From NCBI GenBank assembly GCA_019359325.1, contig JAHHHN010000010.1:62001-126000 (forward strand): 64,000 nt of DNA. The letters run 5' to 3'. Positions 1 through 9,083 of the stretch are shown here, one piece after another; within the stretch, counting starts at the first letter, position 1, and each line of letters opens with the position of its first letter. The notes under the pieces are model-generated. The model ran no database searches. It was given only the letters and a program-made list of their open reading frames with translations, and was not told the DNA's origin. This DNA comes from Mojavia pulchra JT2-VF2. GTDB taxonomy: Bacteria; Cyanobacteriota; Cyanobacteriia; Cyanobacteriales; Nostocaceae. The translations under genes and the position numbers were made by a program.

Positions 1-47
1 CCAGTCACCAACCTCCTGGTGACGAATCTTGCGAGTCTTACCCAACG

Positions 48-767
48 ATGGCTTCTGGTTTAAAATCTTCGACGCTCGAACTTCTAAAACGCTTTAACCG
101 AGCGTTTCCCCAGTTTTATGAGCAATTTGTTAGCAGTGAAATTCAATTACAAAATTTACGACTAGCCTACCGTCTCTATAAAACCAAACGCGCCGTTATA
201 GAGTTGAAACCGGAAGGTAGCAAAAGCGCTTTGCATTTTGCCTACCGCAACCAGTCTTTTCTCCTCAGCGATATTTTTGGTGTGCTGGCGGCTTATGGGC
301 TGACTATTCATGGTTTAAGCTTATATGGTCAAATCCGACCGCCGATGTTGGTTTTTATTAAACTGTTGGTGTCTCGTGGCAGCAAAGCCTTGACAGAAAA
401 AACCGCAGACAATGTTTGTCGGGCGATTCGTGAGGCTTTAGGAGGGCGGTTTGAGGTAGAAGAAATGCTGGCTGTAGAATTTAACCTCGATACTGGTTTG
501 GAACAGGTTCAGACAGAATTTTACGTTGATCCTGTTTTTCATCTTCCTGCCTTAGTAATTGAAGCCGATAATCAGCCGGGATTATTCTACAAAGTCATGT
601 ACGCCATTTGGCAGGAAGACCTACTGGTAGTCAATGCCAACTTGCTGGTTTGGCGCGGACGTACACGGCTAATTCTCTACTTGCTGGGGCCAAACGAAAG
701 TTTGATTCCTGAATATTTAGGGCACAAAATTGCTGAAGGAGTGCGACATAGGTTATTGGGTAAATGA
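48..767 (+). CDS. ACT-like domain protein, conserved cyanobacterial hypothetical
   Basis: A 239-residue soluble protein. Two stretches have the beta-alpha-beta feel of ACT ligand-binding domains: one around residues 70-95 and one around 165-215 (PGLFYKV followed by a VVNANLLV strand). Such domains usually sense small metabolites or serve as regulatory modules, as in GlnD-type proteins, but no catalytic domain is visible here, so the function is unknown. The reading frame is open leftwards to the window edge and no good ribosome binding site precedes the ATG, so the true start could lie outside the window. It runs in the same direction as the hydrolase 140 bp downstream. Confidence 0.75.
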   Translation: MASGLKSSTLELLKRFNRAFPQFYEQFVSSEIQLQNLRLAYRLYKTKRAVIELKPEGSKSALHFAYRNQSFLLSDIFGVLAAYGLTIHGLSLYGQIRPPMLVFIKLLVSRGSKALTEKTADNVCRAIREALGGRFEVEEMLAVEFNLDTGLEQVQTEFYVDPVFHLPALVIEADNQPGLFYKVMYAIWQEDLLVVNANLLVWRGRTRLILYLLGPNESLIPEYLGHKIAEGVRHRLLGK

Positions 768-908
768 CGTAAAGCATGAATTATTAATTATGAAGAAGGA
801 AATTTTTCAACCTACTCCTGACAAAGGCGCTACGCGAACAGCTTTCATCCTTCATCCTTTTGCACTCCATATTTAGTCGCACCCGTTCTTAAAGGTACGA
901 TATTAAGT

Positions 909-1817
909 ATGGCAACCATCGAAATCTTGGGCGTTACACACGCATACGAGCTCACAGCTCCCACGTCCTGCCCCCATGCTTTAGTTTTTATCCACGGCTG
1001 GCTGAATAGCCGTGGATACTGGCAGCCTGTGATTTCACGACTATCAATAGATTTGCAGTGCTTGTCTTATGATATGCGCGGTTTTGGCGAGTCCCAGTCC
1101 CAGCCAGAAACAGATTTTAGCCAGGTACAAACTTCTGTCAGCATAGCTCCTAGTTCTAGCAATGTTATTGGCTCATCGTTCGATTCTTTTTATACTCCAG
1201 CTGCCTATGCTCAAGATTTAGCAATTTTATTGCAGCAGTTGAATATTACCAGCGCTTGGCTGATTGGACACTCCTTGGGAGGCACGATCGCTCTTTGGGC
1301 AGCGGCTCAGATGCCTGATTGTGTTAAGGGTGTTATTTGTATCAACGCAGGCGGTGGCATTTATCTCAAAGAAGCTTTTGAGCAATTTCGTTCAGCTGGT
1401 CAACGATTTTTGCAAGTTCGTCCTCGCTGGTTGTCTCAGATACCTTGGATTGATTTGCTGTTTACTAGAGCTAGTGTGGCGCGTCCTTTAGAGCGCTATT
1501 GGGCACGTCAGCGAGTGATTGATTTTGTTGTGGCTGACCCAGAAGCTGCTCTAGGAACACTTCTAGACTCTACAACTGAGGAAGAAATTAATCGCTTACC
1601 CCAGCTGGTATCTCAACTGAAGCAGCCAGTTTATTTTTTGACTGGAACCCAAGACAAGGTTATGGAACCTAAATATGTTCGGCATTTAGCTAGCTTTCAC
1701 CGACTGTTTCAATACTGTGGAGACAATGTAATTGAAATTCCTGATTGTGGACACCTAGCAATGTTGGAACAGCCGGATGCAGTGGCTAATCATATTCGGT
1801 CAATTGTTGAGTGTTAG
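909..1817 (+). CDS. alpha/beta-fold hydrolase
   Basis: A 302-residue alpha/beta hydrolase. The HGW oxyanion segment lies at about residues 29-31, the nucleophile elbow GHSLGG has its Ser near 122, an acid candidate is the Asp of GTQDK near 249, and the catalytic His is in the DCGH segment near 282. There is no signal peptide, so it is probably cytoplasmic. The family covers esterases, lipases and C-C hydrolases and the substrate cannot be read from sequence. A Ser-rich insertion (about residues 65-95) between the core strand and the nucleophile is unusually long. Its 3' end converges on tsaD with only 32 bp between stop codons. Confidence 0.85.
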   Translation: MATIEILGVTHAYELTAPTSCPHALVFIHGWLNSRGYWQPVISRLSIDLQCLSYDMRGFGESQSQPETDFSQVQTSVSIAPSSSNVIGSSFDSFYTPAAYAQDLAILLQQLNITSAWLIGHSLGGTIALWAAAQMPDCVKGVICINAGGGIYLKEAFEQFRSAGQRFLQVRPRWLSQIPWIDLLFTRASVARPLERYWARQRVIDFVVADPEAALGTLLDSTTEEEINRLPQLVSQLKQPVYFLTGTQDKVMEPKYVRHLASFHRLFQYCGDNVIEIPDCGHLAMLEQPDAVANHIRSIVEC

Positions 1818-1849
1818 TTATGAGTTATGCGTTATTTGCCCTGCTTTGT

Positions 1850-2899
1850 TTAGGAAACAGATTGATATAACTTCATGACTTGGGTAAGCGATAGCCTTGA
1901 TTCAACGCCTAGACTGAGAGTTGAGGTATGACCTCGTGACAGATGGTCAGCAGCAGCGCAGGCAATCATAGCAGCGTTATCGGTGCAAAATTTCAAAGGA
2001 GGGAAGAGGACGCGTAAGTTATGCTCGGCTGCTGCTGCTTGTAAGTGTTTTCTCAGACCGCTGTTAGCCGCTACACCTCCACCGACAGCGATTGTATTGA
2101 GTCCATAGTCGAGGGCACAGGCGATCGCCCTTTTGGTCAGCGATCGCGCTACAGTTTCCTGGAAGCTAGCTGCCACATCTGCTATTGGGATTTCAGCCTG
2201 ATTTTTCTCTAACTGTTGCACTAAACGCAGTACAGCTGTCTTTAACCCGCTAAAACTGCCGTCATAGCGATGATATCCCCCACCTGGTAGGGAAACTTTC
2301 CCTTCTGGTAGAGCAAAGGCTTGGGGGTCGCCTTGTTGTGCCAGCTTATCAATGATTGGCCCCCCAGGATAACCCAGCTTTAACAGCCGCGCTATTTTAT
2401 CAAAAGCTTCTCCTGCTGCGTCATCACGGGTTTCACCTAAAGTTTCGTATATACCACACTCTTTGACATAAATCAAGCTTGTATGTCCGCCTGAAACGAG
2501 TAAGCTAAGAAAAGGGGGATCTAAAGATGGCTCACTCAAGTAAGTTGCGTAAATGTGACCTTCGAGATGATGAACTCCCAAAAATGGCTTTTTTTGGATC
2601 ATTGCCAGAGTTTTGGCCGCAGTTAACCCTACTAACAGCGCTCCTACGAGTCCAGGGGCGCAGGTTGCGGCAATGCCATCAATTTGCTCCCAGTTTAACT
2701 GACTTTGCTCTAAAGCTTGGGCGATCGCCCAATTAATTGTTTCTAAGTGCTGGCGAGATGCTACCTCTGGTACTACTCCACCATACTGCTGATGGACTGG
2801 GATTTGTGAAGCGATGATACTGCTGCACACTTGACGATTGTTAACAATTGCGACGGCAGTTTCATCGCAGCTAGTTTCGATTGCTAAAACGGTTGCCAT
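1850..2899 (-). CDS. tsaD: tRNA N6-threonylcarbamoyladenosine transferase TsaD
   Basis: TsaD (formerly Gcp) transfers the threonylcarbamoyl group from TC-AMP to A37 of ANN-decoding tRNAs, working with TsaB and TsaE in bacteria. The 349-residue length is normal. The N-terminal [13 protein letters not shown] is the ASKHA phosphate-binding signature, the HLEGH metal-binding motif sits at about residues 111-115, and GGHTS, a [10 protein letters not shown] region and the C-terminal [10 protein letters not shown] segment are all present. The ATG immediately starts the conserved N-terminus. tsaB and tsaE are not in this window. Confidence 0.97.
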   Translation of the reverse strand: MATVLAIETSCDETAVAIVNNRQVCSSIIASQIPVHQQYGGVVPEVASRQHLETINWAIAQALEQSQLNWEQIDGIAATCAPGLVGALLVGLTAAKTLAMIQKKPFLGVHHLEGHIYATYLSEPSLDPPFLSLLVSGGHTSLIYVKECGIYETLGETRDDAAGEAFDKIARLLKLGYPGGPIIDKLAQQGDPQAFALPEGKVSLPGGGYHRYDGSFSGLKTAVLRLVQQLEKNQAEIPIADVAASFQETVARSLTKRAIACALDYGLNTIAVGGGVAANSGLRKHLQAAAAEHNLRVLFPPLKFCTDNAAMIACAAADHLSRGHTSTLSLGVESRLSLTQVMKLYQSVS

Positions 2900-3139
2900 T
2901 GTTACAGGAAAGTGATGAGTGCTGAGTTTTGAGCGCTGAGTCTTAAGTGCTGAGGTGGGAATTTTGAGTGAATTTTCTCAAATATTACGAAATTTTACTC
3001 ACCCTTTGGAACCCGGAACAGAGAACTCGATAGGGGCTTAGTTGAGAAGCTTTAACTTTTATTTACTTAAACTTTACTCGGTTCCCAGGCAAGAGTATGA
3101 TGACTTCCTAGTTATGTAAATAAAGACTGTACAAGCCGC

Positions 3140-3171
3140 TTCGTTTTGTACAAAAAACTTTTCGTTTTGTA
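3140..3171 (+). promoter_or_regulatory. 11-bp direct repeat upstream of psaF
   Basis: TTCGTTTTGTA occurs twice, at 3140-3150 and 3161-3171, with a start-to-start distance of 21 bp (two helical turns), just ahead of the psaF ATG at 3190. The first copy also overlaps the 12-bp palindrome TTTTGTACAAAA at 3144-3155. The arrangement suggests tandem binding of a regulator on one DNA face. Light regulation of psaF by RpaB is known in cyanobacteria, but these repeats are not a clean HLR1 match, so the binding protein is unassigned. Confidence 0.45.
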
Positions 3172-3189
3172 ATAAAAGGAAACAACTCC

Positions 3190-3684
3190 ATGCGACGATT
3201 GTTTGCTTTGATTTTAGCGATTTGTCTTGCGTTTAATTTTGCCCCACCCGCGAAAGCGCTAGGAGCTAATCTGACACGCTGCGCCGACAATCCTGCTTTT
3301 CAACAGCTAGCACAGAATGCCCGTAATACTACCGCAGACCCCGAATCGGGAAGAAAGCGGTTTGAACGTTATGCTCAAGAGTATTGCGGCCCTGAGGGTT
3401 ACCCCCATTTGATTGTTGATGGTCGTCTGGATCGTGCAGGTGACTTCATGATTCCCAGCATTCTCTTCCTGTATATTGCTGGTTGGATTGGTTGGGTAGG
3501 TCGTTCCTATCTACAAACAGTCAGAAAGAGTCCTAACCCTGAGCAAAAAGAATTCCAAATCGATCTTGGTATAGCTCTACCAATCATTGCATCAGGTTTT
3601 GCTTGGCCTGTGGCTGCTCTCAAAGAATTTCTCTCAGGCGAATTAACAGCCAAAGATACAGAAATCCCTGTTTCCCCACGCTAA
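3190..3684 (+). CDS. psaF: photosystem I reaction center subunit III (plastocyanin/cytochrome c6 docking)
   Basis: PsaF is a PSI subunit with a lumenal domain near the electron-donor site. The 164-residue product has a classic signal peptide (residues 1-23, ending AKA), the conserved lumenal segment starting [10 protein letters not shown], Cys residues typical of cyanobacterial PsaF, and one membrane helix around 90-110 ([19 protein letters not shown]). A second hydrophobic stretch ([17 protein letters not shown]) follows. psaJ starts 40 bp downstream, the standard psaF-psaJ operon. Confidence 0.97.
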   Translation: MRRLFALILAICLAFNFAPPAKALGANLTRCADNPAFQQLAQNARNTTADPESGRKRFERYAQEYCGPEGYPHLIVDGRLDRAGDFMIPSILFLYIAGWIGWVGRSYLQTVRKSPNPEQKEFQIDLGIALPIIASGFAWPVAALKEFLSGELTAKDTEIPVSPR

Positions 3685-3723
3685 TTCATCTGAAATTATT
3701 ACCTTGTTTTGGAGACTAAATTC

Positions 3724-3873
3724 ATGGCGGACAAAAGCGATCAATCATCTTATTTGATTAAGTTTATTTCCACAGCACCAGTAGCGGCTACCCTTTGGCT
3801 GACAATCACAGCAGGTATTTTGATTGAATTTAACCGCTTTTTTCCTGACCTGCTTTTCCACCCCCTACCATAA
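3724..3873 (+). CDS. psaJ: photosystem I subunit IX
   Basis: A 49-residue single-helix protein starting [14 protein letters not shown] and ending [11 protein letters not shown], which is characteristic of PsaJ. The membrane helix is about residues 14-34 ([19 protein letters not shown]). PsaJ packs against PsaF in PSI and binds chlorophyll and carotenoid. It lies 40 bp after psaF; an A/G-rich stretch (TTTTGGAGACTAAATTC) provides a GGAG ribosome binding site. It is too short for most ORF cut-offs. Confidence 0.95.
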   Translation: MADKSDQSSYLIKFISTAPVAATLWLTITAGILIEFNRFFPDLLFHPLP

Positions 3874-3989
3874 GTGGAATATCGCATTTTAAAAAATTGA
3901 ATGTGTTGTATTTTGCCTAAATTTGGGTAGTTAAGTTTTTGCGCCTAATTAGGTGGAACTATAACTCAGATAGGCATTTTCAATAATTT

Positions 3990-4034
3990 TTGAAACTCGT
4001 AATGCTGTTTACGGCTTGCGAGTTTCAAGGTTTT
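3990..4034 (+). terminator. probable terminator of psaF-psaJ
   Basis: Perfect 10-bp inverted repeat, TTGAAACTCG at 3990-3999 and CGAGTTTCAA at 4019-4028, followed by GGTTTT. It sits about 120 bp after psaJ and ahead of psaL. The T run is short, so it may be a processed stem rather than a strong intrinsic terminator. Confidence 0.5.
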
Positions 4035-4141
4035 AAAATAGCTAAATTAATTTTTCTAAACTTATCTGACTAAAAGCCCCCTTAAATACAATTATTATTA
4101 ATAGAAAATGCCACAATTCTAATTTAGAGGCGAACATAAAT

Positions 4142-4660
4142 ATGGCGCAAGCAGTAGATGCATCCAAAAATTCCCCCAGCGATCCTAGAAATCGTGAGGT
4201 TGTTTTTCCAGCAAGGCGCGATCCTCAAATAGGGAATTTTGAAACTCCAATCAATGCTTCTCCTTTGAGCAGATGGTTTATTAATAACTTACCTGCCTAT
4301 CGTCAAGGTCTTGCTCCTGCTAGACGGGGGATAGAAATTGGAGCGGCTCATGGTTACTGGATATTTGGGCCCTTCGCTAAATTAGGCCCCCTGCGGAATG
4401 AACCTATTGCTAACTTAGCTGGTTTACTAGCAGCTATCGGTTTGATTGTGATTCTTACCGCGGGTCTATCCCTTTATGCCAACAGCAATCCTCCCAAACC
4501 ACTTGCCAGCGTTACAGTACCCAACCCTCCAGAGGGTTTTAACTCCAGTGAAGGCTGGAATAACTTTGCTCCTGCTTTCTTAATTGGTGGTATTGGTGGC
4601 GCATTCGTTGCTTACCTTTTGACTAGCAATCTGGGAGTATTTCAAGCTCTGGTGGGTTAA
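4142..4660 (+). CDS. psaL: photosystem I reaction center subunit XI
   Basis: PsaL forms the trimer/tetramer contact of PSI. The 172-residue product has the typical features: a soluble N-terminal half with NREVVFPARRDPQIGN, the amphipathic RGIEIGAAHGYW segment, and membrane helices around 85-110 and 145-170. It is separated from psaFJ by 270 bp with its own probable promoter region, as in other cyanobacteria where psaL is its own unit or pairs with psaI; no psaI was found here. It converges on gmk. Confidence 0.97.
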   Translation: MAQAVDASKNSPSDPRNREVVFPARRDPQIGNFETPINASPLSRWFINNLPAYRQGLAPARRGIEIGAAHGYWIFGPFAKLGPLRNEPIANLAGLLAAIGLIVILTAGLSLYANSNPPKPLASVTVPNPPEGFNSSEGWNNFAPAFLIGGIGGAFVAYLLTSNLGVFQALVG

Positions 4661-4768
4661 TTTATTTCTGAATAGCTAATCAGTTATCAGTGAACAGTAC
4701 ACAAAACGATCGCTGTTCACTGACAACTGAACTAGTAGCAACTACTAATTTTATGCTTGGCATAAAGC

Positions 4769-4811
4769 TAAAACGGACACGCAGAAAAGGCATAAGCTTT
4801 TCTATGTGTCC
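4769..4811 (-). terminator. terminator of gmk (possibly bidirectional with psaL)
   Basis: On the minus strand GGACACATAGAAAAG pairs with CTTTTCTGCGTGTCC (plus coordinates 4775-4811; 13 of 15 positions are Watson-Crick pairs), then GTTTT. It begins 24 bp after the gmk stop and lies between two convergent genes, so it may also end psaL transcripts. Confidence 0.6.
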
Positions 4812-4834
4812 TTTGTTGGTTAAACCTATAAAAA

Positions 4835-5434
4835 TTATTCAAACAAAGCCGCTTCGATCGCATTGACAGCAGTTTCAAAATCGTCATTAACGATTTGAAT
4901 ATCAAATTCATCTGCGGCTTGAATTTCTTCTTGGGCGCGGCGCAGGCGACGAGCGATCGCTTCTTCCGAATCTTGTGCTCGCCCGCGTATCCGTCTTTCC
5001 AATTCATCAAAGGAAGGCGGCAAAATAAAAATGCTCAGGGCGCTAGGAAAGGAAGCGCGGATTTGTCTTGCTCCTTCTAGCTCAATTTCCAATATCACCA
5101 GCTTACCAGAGCTAACTTGGTTAAGCACAGCTTCACGGGGAGTACCGTAAGCATTGCCAGCAAATTCCGCCCACTCCAAGAATTCACCCTGAGCGGCCAA
5201 TTGTTCAAACTTACTACGGCTAACAAAGTAATAATTCTTGCCGTCGATTTCCCCAGGACGGGGAGAACGAGTCGTCATCGATACGGAATAATACAGTTCC
5301 GGATGACGCTGCAACAACGCACGCATTAAAGTGCCTTTGCCGACTCCACTAGGCCCCGTTAAAACAATCAGCCTGCCAAGAGGCGGGCATTCTTTAGTAG
5401 TAGCACCATTCTGGATGGGTAGAACTTGCATCAT
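4835..5434 (-). CDS. gmk: guanylate kinase
   Basis: Guanylate kinase converts GMP and ATP to GDP and ADP in purine salvage and c-di-GMP/(p)ppGpp metabolism. The 199-residue product has the P-loop [10 protein letters not shown] near residues 27-36, the GMP-binding [20 protein letters not shown] block near 53-72, and the lid region [17 protein letters not shown]. The first 20 residues precede the usual start of the domain and include a possible alternative Met at position 2. It lies downstream of the remA-like gene, the same linkage as remA(ylzA)-gmk in Bacillus subtilis. Confidence 0.97.
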   Translation of the reverse strand: MMQVLPIQNGATTKECPPLGRLIVLTGPSGVGKGTLMRALLQRHPELYYSVSMTTRSPRPGEIDGKNYYFVSRSKFEQLAAQGEFLEWAEFAGNAYGTPREAVLNQVSSGKLVILEIELEGARQIRASFPSALSIFILPPSFDELERRIRGRAQDSEEAIARRLRRAQEEIQAADEFDIQIVNDDFETAVNAIEAALFE

Positions 5435-5608
5435 CCGCTAAACCTGTGAATTTATCGATAGACATTATTCGTTAGCCATTTATCTAGTATTCCTGGTTAG
5501 GTAACTATTGACTAAAGAATTTGTAGCACTGGTGACATAAAAGTTGTCTAATTCACATGGTACTGCTGTTATGGTGTAAATAGGGTAGGGTTGATAACCC
5601 ACCTGTAG

Positions 5609-5875
5609 TTAATTATCTACGACCTGATGCTCACGGGAAATCACGAAGCGATTCGCTACCGTTTCCGGCTGAATCGCCGACAGAATTACGTGACTAGAAT
5701 CAGTGATAATAACAGCTCTAGTCCGACGACCGTAAGTTGCATCAATTAGTTGACCTCTGTCCCGTGCATCGGTAATTATCCGCTTAATTGGGGCAGACTC
5801 TGGACTGACAATAGCAACTACTCGGTTGGCAGATACGATGTTGCCAAAACCGATGTTAATTAATTGAATTTCCAT
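5609..5875 (-). CDS. RemA/DUF370-family DNA-binding protein
   Basis: An 88-residue protein of the DUF370/RemA family, recognised by [25 protein letters not shown] and the [11 protein letters not shown] segment. In B. subtilis RemA is a ring-forming DNA-binding activator of biofilm-matrix and osmoprotection genes; cyanobacterial members are common and mostly uncharacterised. It is followed 174 bp later by gmk on the same strand, repeating the Bacillus gene order. The role here is inferred only from family membership. Confidence 0.9.
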   Translation of the reverse strand: MEIQLINIGFGNIVSANRVVAIVSPESAPIKRIITDARDRGQLIDATYGRRTRAVIITDSSHVILSAIQPETVANRFVISREHQVVDN

Positions 5876-6432
5876 AAAAAAACGGATACCAAACGCGGTG
5901 TGAGAAGCTAGTCAAGAATTAATTTCCATGTTATCCCCAAAAAATGGGAGTTACAACGCATAAATTCACGCTAGCTTTAGTTTTGAAATCACAATTGCTT
6001 TTTTTTAGCTAATTATCAACCTATTCTGCTCAAAATATCTTTCTAAAGACATATGTAAAATCATCCCAACACAAGTTGTGCCTAGTGAACTTGGTTATAT
6101 GTATGAACTGGACGATATGTTATATCTGCAACTTATAGCATTTCACTTTTAGGCTGTGATTAATAGATAAGGGGGGAGCGGAAAAGAATAATTTATACAG
6201 TTTCGCTTTAATATCGCTATACATAGGTAGCAGGCTACTATGAGACAATGATTTGTATAGCAGGGAACAGGCTTGAAAGCTTCTTGGTGTCTGAATTTTA
6301 TGAGTAGTTTATGTCTTAAGCTAAATGGCAACTGCTATAGTTTGAAGTTATAAAATTGGTATTTTTTCTATTAAAAAACAACTCAGGATTAATACTGAGT
6401 TGCTATTAAAAAATATTGACAATTGGCTAAAT
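5876..6432. other. intergenic region, remA-like promoter side
   Basis: 557 bp, AT-rich. It holds the probable promoter of the remA-like gene at its left end and the terminator of the transglutaminase-like gene at its right end (6373-6402). Short open frames inside have no recognisable protein features. Confidence 0.6.
6373..6402 (-). terminator. rho-independent terminator of the transglutaminase-like gene
   Basis: Minus strand: CAACTCAG, 8-nt loop, CTGAGTTG, then six T residues (plus 6373-6378 are A). It starts about 30 bp after the stop codon of the gene at 6433. Confidence 0.8.
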
Positions 6433-8769
6433 CTAGTTCAAGCGATCGCTTTTAGCCGTCTTCAGTTCTTGCCATCTTTGTCGTAGGTGCTGCAAGTTAG
6501 GAGCATAACCACCATAACGCCAGCTAACATAAGCTTGGCAAATTTCATCTATGACCTGAGCATTTTCTGGAGAATGATGCTGATGCGCGACTTGAGCATA
6601 TTCTAAAGGTGTTTGTGCCGGATGCTTACCTAGCCCTTTTCGGGCCGCCCATTGAAGCATTTGTTGATAAAGGCTTTCCATTGGTGATAATTTACCCAAC
6701 CAACGACGGTTGAGCCAGTCGCGCCACTGCAACCAACCTAGCCAACTAAAGAAAGCTGTTGTTGTTGCTAATATTAAGCCAGTGAATATACCTAGCCAAC
6801 CTTGAGTGAATAAAGCGAAAAACCAAGCGATCACCCTTGTAATCCATCTAAATAATGTACCTAAGACATTATCGAGTAAACCTGTAACAGGTGAAGGTAA
6901 CCATCCAGCAATCCATTTCCAAAATTGGCGCAGAACACCAAAAGTCTCAACATCCTCGATTGAGGGGGGAATTAGGGGATGATTAGGAATTGGATCAAAG
7001 GTAAACCAGCCATATTTAGGAAAATACACTTCCGTCATGGCATAGGCATCAGTATTACGGACAACATACATACCCGTAAATGGATTAAACTCACCAGGGC
7101 TGAACCCTGCCACCAATCGTGCTGGAATCCCAATAGAACGCAGCATTACCGTAAGCACTGTAGAGAAGTGGTCTGGATAGCCTCCTTTATACTTGAATAA
7201 AAAAGTTTCTACTAAATCTTCTTTGTCACCCAAATAAGGTAAACCAAAGGGATTATCGGGGATCGAGTAGTTTTGCTTCAGGTACTGAGCCAGGTAGAGA
7301 GCCTTCTCATAGGGTGAATTAAGAGATTTTTGAGACTTTGCTACCCGTTCTTGATTGTAGTTAGCCAGAATTTCTTCGGTACGTTGCTTGACTTTATCGG
7401 CAATTTCAGGGGGGATTTGCAGATAATAATTTTTAATATGCTGTGGATTTTTAGTAGAAGTTTGTTGTCCTAACAGAGTGCGATCGCGGTATGGTACTTC
7501 GGAAATAACTGTGTAGGTCATTCCTTCCGATAATTCCACAGGCGATCGCAAGCCATTTTCTTGATCGACAGCAATCATTGGTGTGGGAAAGTAAATTTCC
7601 TTGGGATAACTCAGCGCTGGGATCAGGTTGGGCAAATCTGATACTACTGTATAAGTTTGTACTACCTCCTGGGTTTTTCCCACAGCCCAAGCTCGTGGTA
7701 AAAAAATTTGGTAAGACCAAGGCGATCGCTTGATGGTAGTAACATCCTCATTGCGAGACACTTCCCATCCCTTACCCGTGTAGCGGTCAAAAGCCAGTAC
7801 TCGCCAAAAACCTTCCGCCTGCGATCGCACCCGCATTACTACTTTGGGTTTCATCTCGCCCCGCAGGTTTTGGTTAATTTGGCTATTAAAACCGTAATAA
7901 AAGTTATTATCTAAGCTGCCTGGTTTACCTGTTTGGCTTTGTCCATCATTACTGTCACCGCTACCTTGGTTTTTACCATTACCTTGGCGGACATAACCAG
8001 GATTGATAATCCTACGCCCGGTAAAATTGCCTTTGATCGCGATCGCAGAACTTACAGGAAAATTCCGCAGTTGATAGCCAGGGAACCTGGGCAAAACTGC
8101 AAAAATTGCCAGCCCTAATCCCACAATTAATATAAAAAGTAAACAATAAAAAGGTAGAAGAGAAGACCATTTTTTCTCTTTTACCTTTTGTTTTTTGATT
8201 TGTAACTTCTTTAAGCCGAGCCGTGAGCGGTAATCTAAAACTAAAGTTGGCAAGGCGATCGCTAAAAATAACAGCAGCACAGGCGCAAATGCTAAAGTTT
8301 GACTCAGCGTTCCAGCCACACCTAGTAAGATTAGCCCAATAATAATTGAATAGCCCAAGTCCTTGCGGCGGGGCGTATCAAAACCGTGAAGTATCTGAAG
8401 TTGAATTAATAACTCTGCTAAACCTAGTCGCGTGTCATTCAGTTCCCCTAATAACCGCCCAAAGAAAGCACCCAGTGCTACTAACATTCCTATGGCGATG
8501 CAAAACTTAACTGTAATATTGGGATCGCGACGGCTGTAGTAACTCCAAACCGCACCCATGACACTCACAGGAACAGCCCAAAGACTAAATTGAGTCTCGG
8601 CGGCAATATCTGTCGCCACAATTCCCACGATGACCAACGCTAGCACTAGCACCCGTAAGGAAATTGAATCTTCCACTTCCATTAAAGGCGAACCCTGTAT
8701 ATTTTGTCGCCCATAATAATGACCTACAGGTAGACGCCAAAACCGATTTATCCTGGATAAGTTAAACAT
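6433..8769 (-). CDS. membrane-anchored transglutaminase-like protein (DUF3488/TgpA type)
   Basis: The 778-residue product has a run of membrane helices in residues 30-230 (the TgpA/DUF3488 N-terminal region), a long periplasmic section, a transglutaminase core around 470-590, one or two further helices near 640-690, and a C-terminal DUF4129-like cytoplasmic tail (TPLEYAQ motif). The Cys-His-Asp triad appears altered: in the segment KGGYPDHFSTVLTVMLRSIGIPARLVAGF the position usually held by the nucleophilic Cys is Asp-His-Phe. The downstream HAMTEVYFPKYGW-type motif reads AYAMTEVYF. This suggests a non-catalytic member. I chose the ATG at 8769; a TTG lies 15 bp upstream. Function unknown. Confidence 0.88.
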   Translation of the reverse strand: MFNLSRINRFWRLPVGHYYGRQNIQGSPLMEVEDSISLRVLVLALVIVGIVATDIAAETQFSLWAVPVSVMGAVWSYYSRRDPNITVKFCIAIGMLVALGAFFGRLLGELNDTRLGLAELLIQLQILHGFDTPRRKDLGYSIIIGLILLGVAGTLSQTLAFAPVLLLFLAIALPTLVLDYRSRLGLKKLQIKKQKVKEKKWSSLLPFYCLLFILIVGLGLAIFAVLPRFPGYQLRNFPVSSAIAIKGNFTGRRIINPGYVRQGNGKNQGSGDSNDGQSQTGKPGSLDNNFYYGFNSQINQNLRGEMKPKVVMRVRSQAEGFWRVLAFDRYTGKGWEVSRNEDVTTIKRSPWSYQIFLPRAWAVGKTQEVVQTYTVVSDLPNLIPALSYPKEIYFPTPMIAVDQENGLRSPVELSEGMTYTVISEVPYRDRTLLGQQTSTKNPQHIKNYYLQIPPEIADKVKQRTEEILANYNQERVAKSQKSLNSPYEKALYLAQYLKQNYSIPDNPFGLPYLGDKEDLVETFLFKYKGGYPDHFSTVLTVMLRSIGIPARLVAGFSPGEFNPFTGMYVVRNTDAYAMTEVYFPKYGWFTFDPIPNHPLIPPSIEDVETFGVLRQFWKWIAGWLPSPVTGLLDNVLGTLFRWITRVIAWFFALFTQGWLGIFTGLILATTTAFFSWLGWLQWRDWLNRRWLGKLSPMESLYQQMLQWAARKGLGKHPAQTPLEYAQVAHQHHSPENAQVIDEICQAYVSWRYGGYAPNLQHLRQRWQELKTAKSDRLN

Positions 8770-8932
8770 TTCAAGCGTGAGCAAAGTGATGATCTAGACG
8801 CCACCGACAAAGTACTGGGGATAAAAACCAACTACTTTGCCTCCAGCTGCTACCCTACCCTACTCTACAGAAACGCCTTTGGCGAATGGGAACACCCCTA
8901 AGTAAAGTTGTAACATGCTGAAAGGACATCTA

Positions 8933-8990
8933 AGGGAGTCTACGCAACTTATATAAGTGTCCTACCCATGTGGGTTAGCGCAGACTCCCT
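8933..8990. repeat. long inverted repeat downstream of patU
   Basis: AGGGAGTCTACGC at 8933-8945 pairs with GCGCAGACTCCCT at 8978-8990 (12 of 13 bases). It lies in the 299-bp gap between patU and the transglutaminase-like gene. No T run follows on either strand, so it could be a processed transcript end or a dispersed palindromic repeat. Confidence 0.5.
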
Positions 8991-9083
8991 AATGACCACT
9001 TGTTTAAAACAAGCTTTGAAACCAGGATAATCATTTTATTTATCGGCGTTGAGCAAAGTGAAGTGCTAGCATCACAATTTTGC

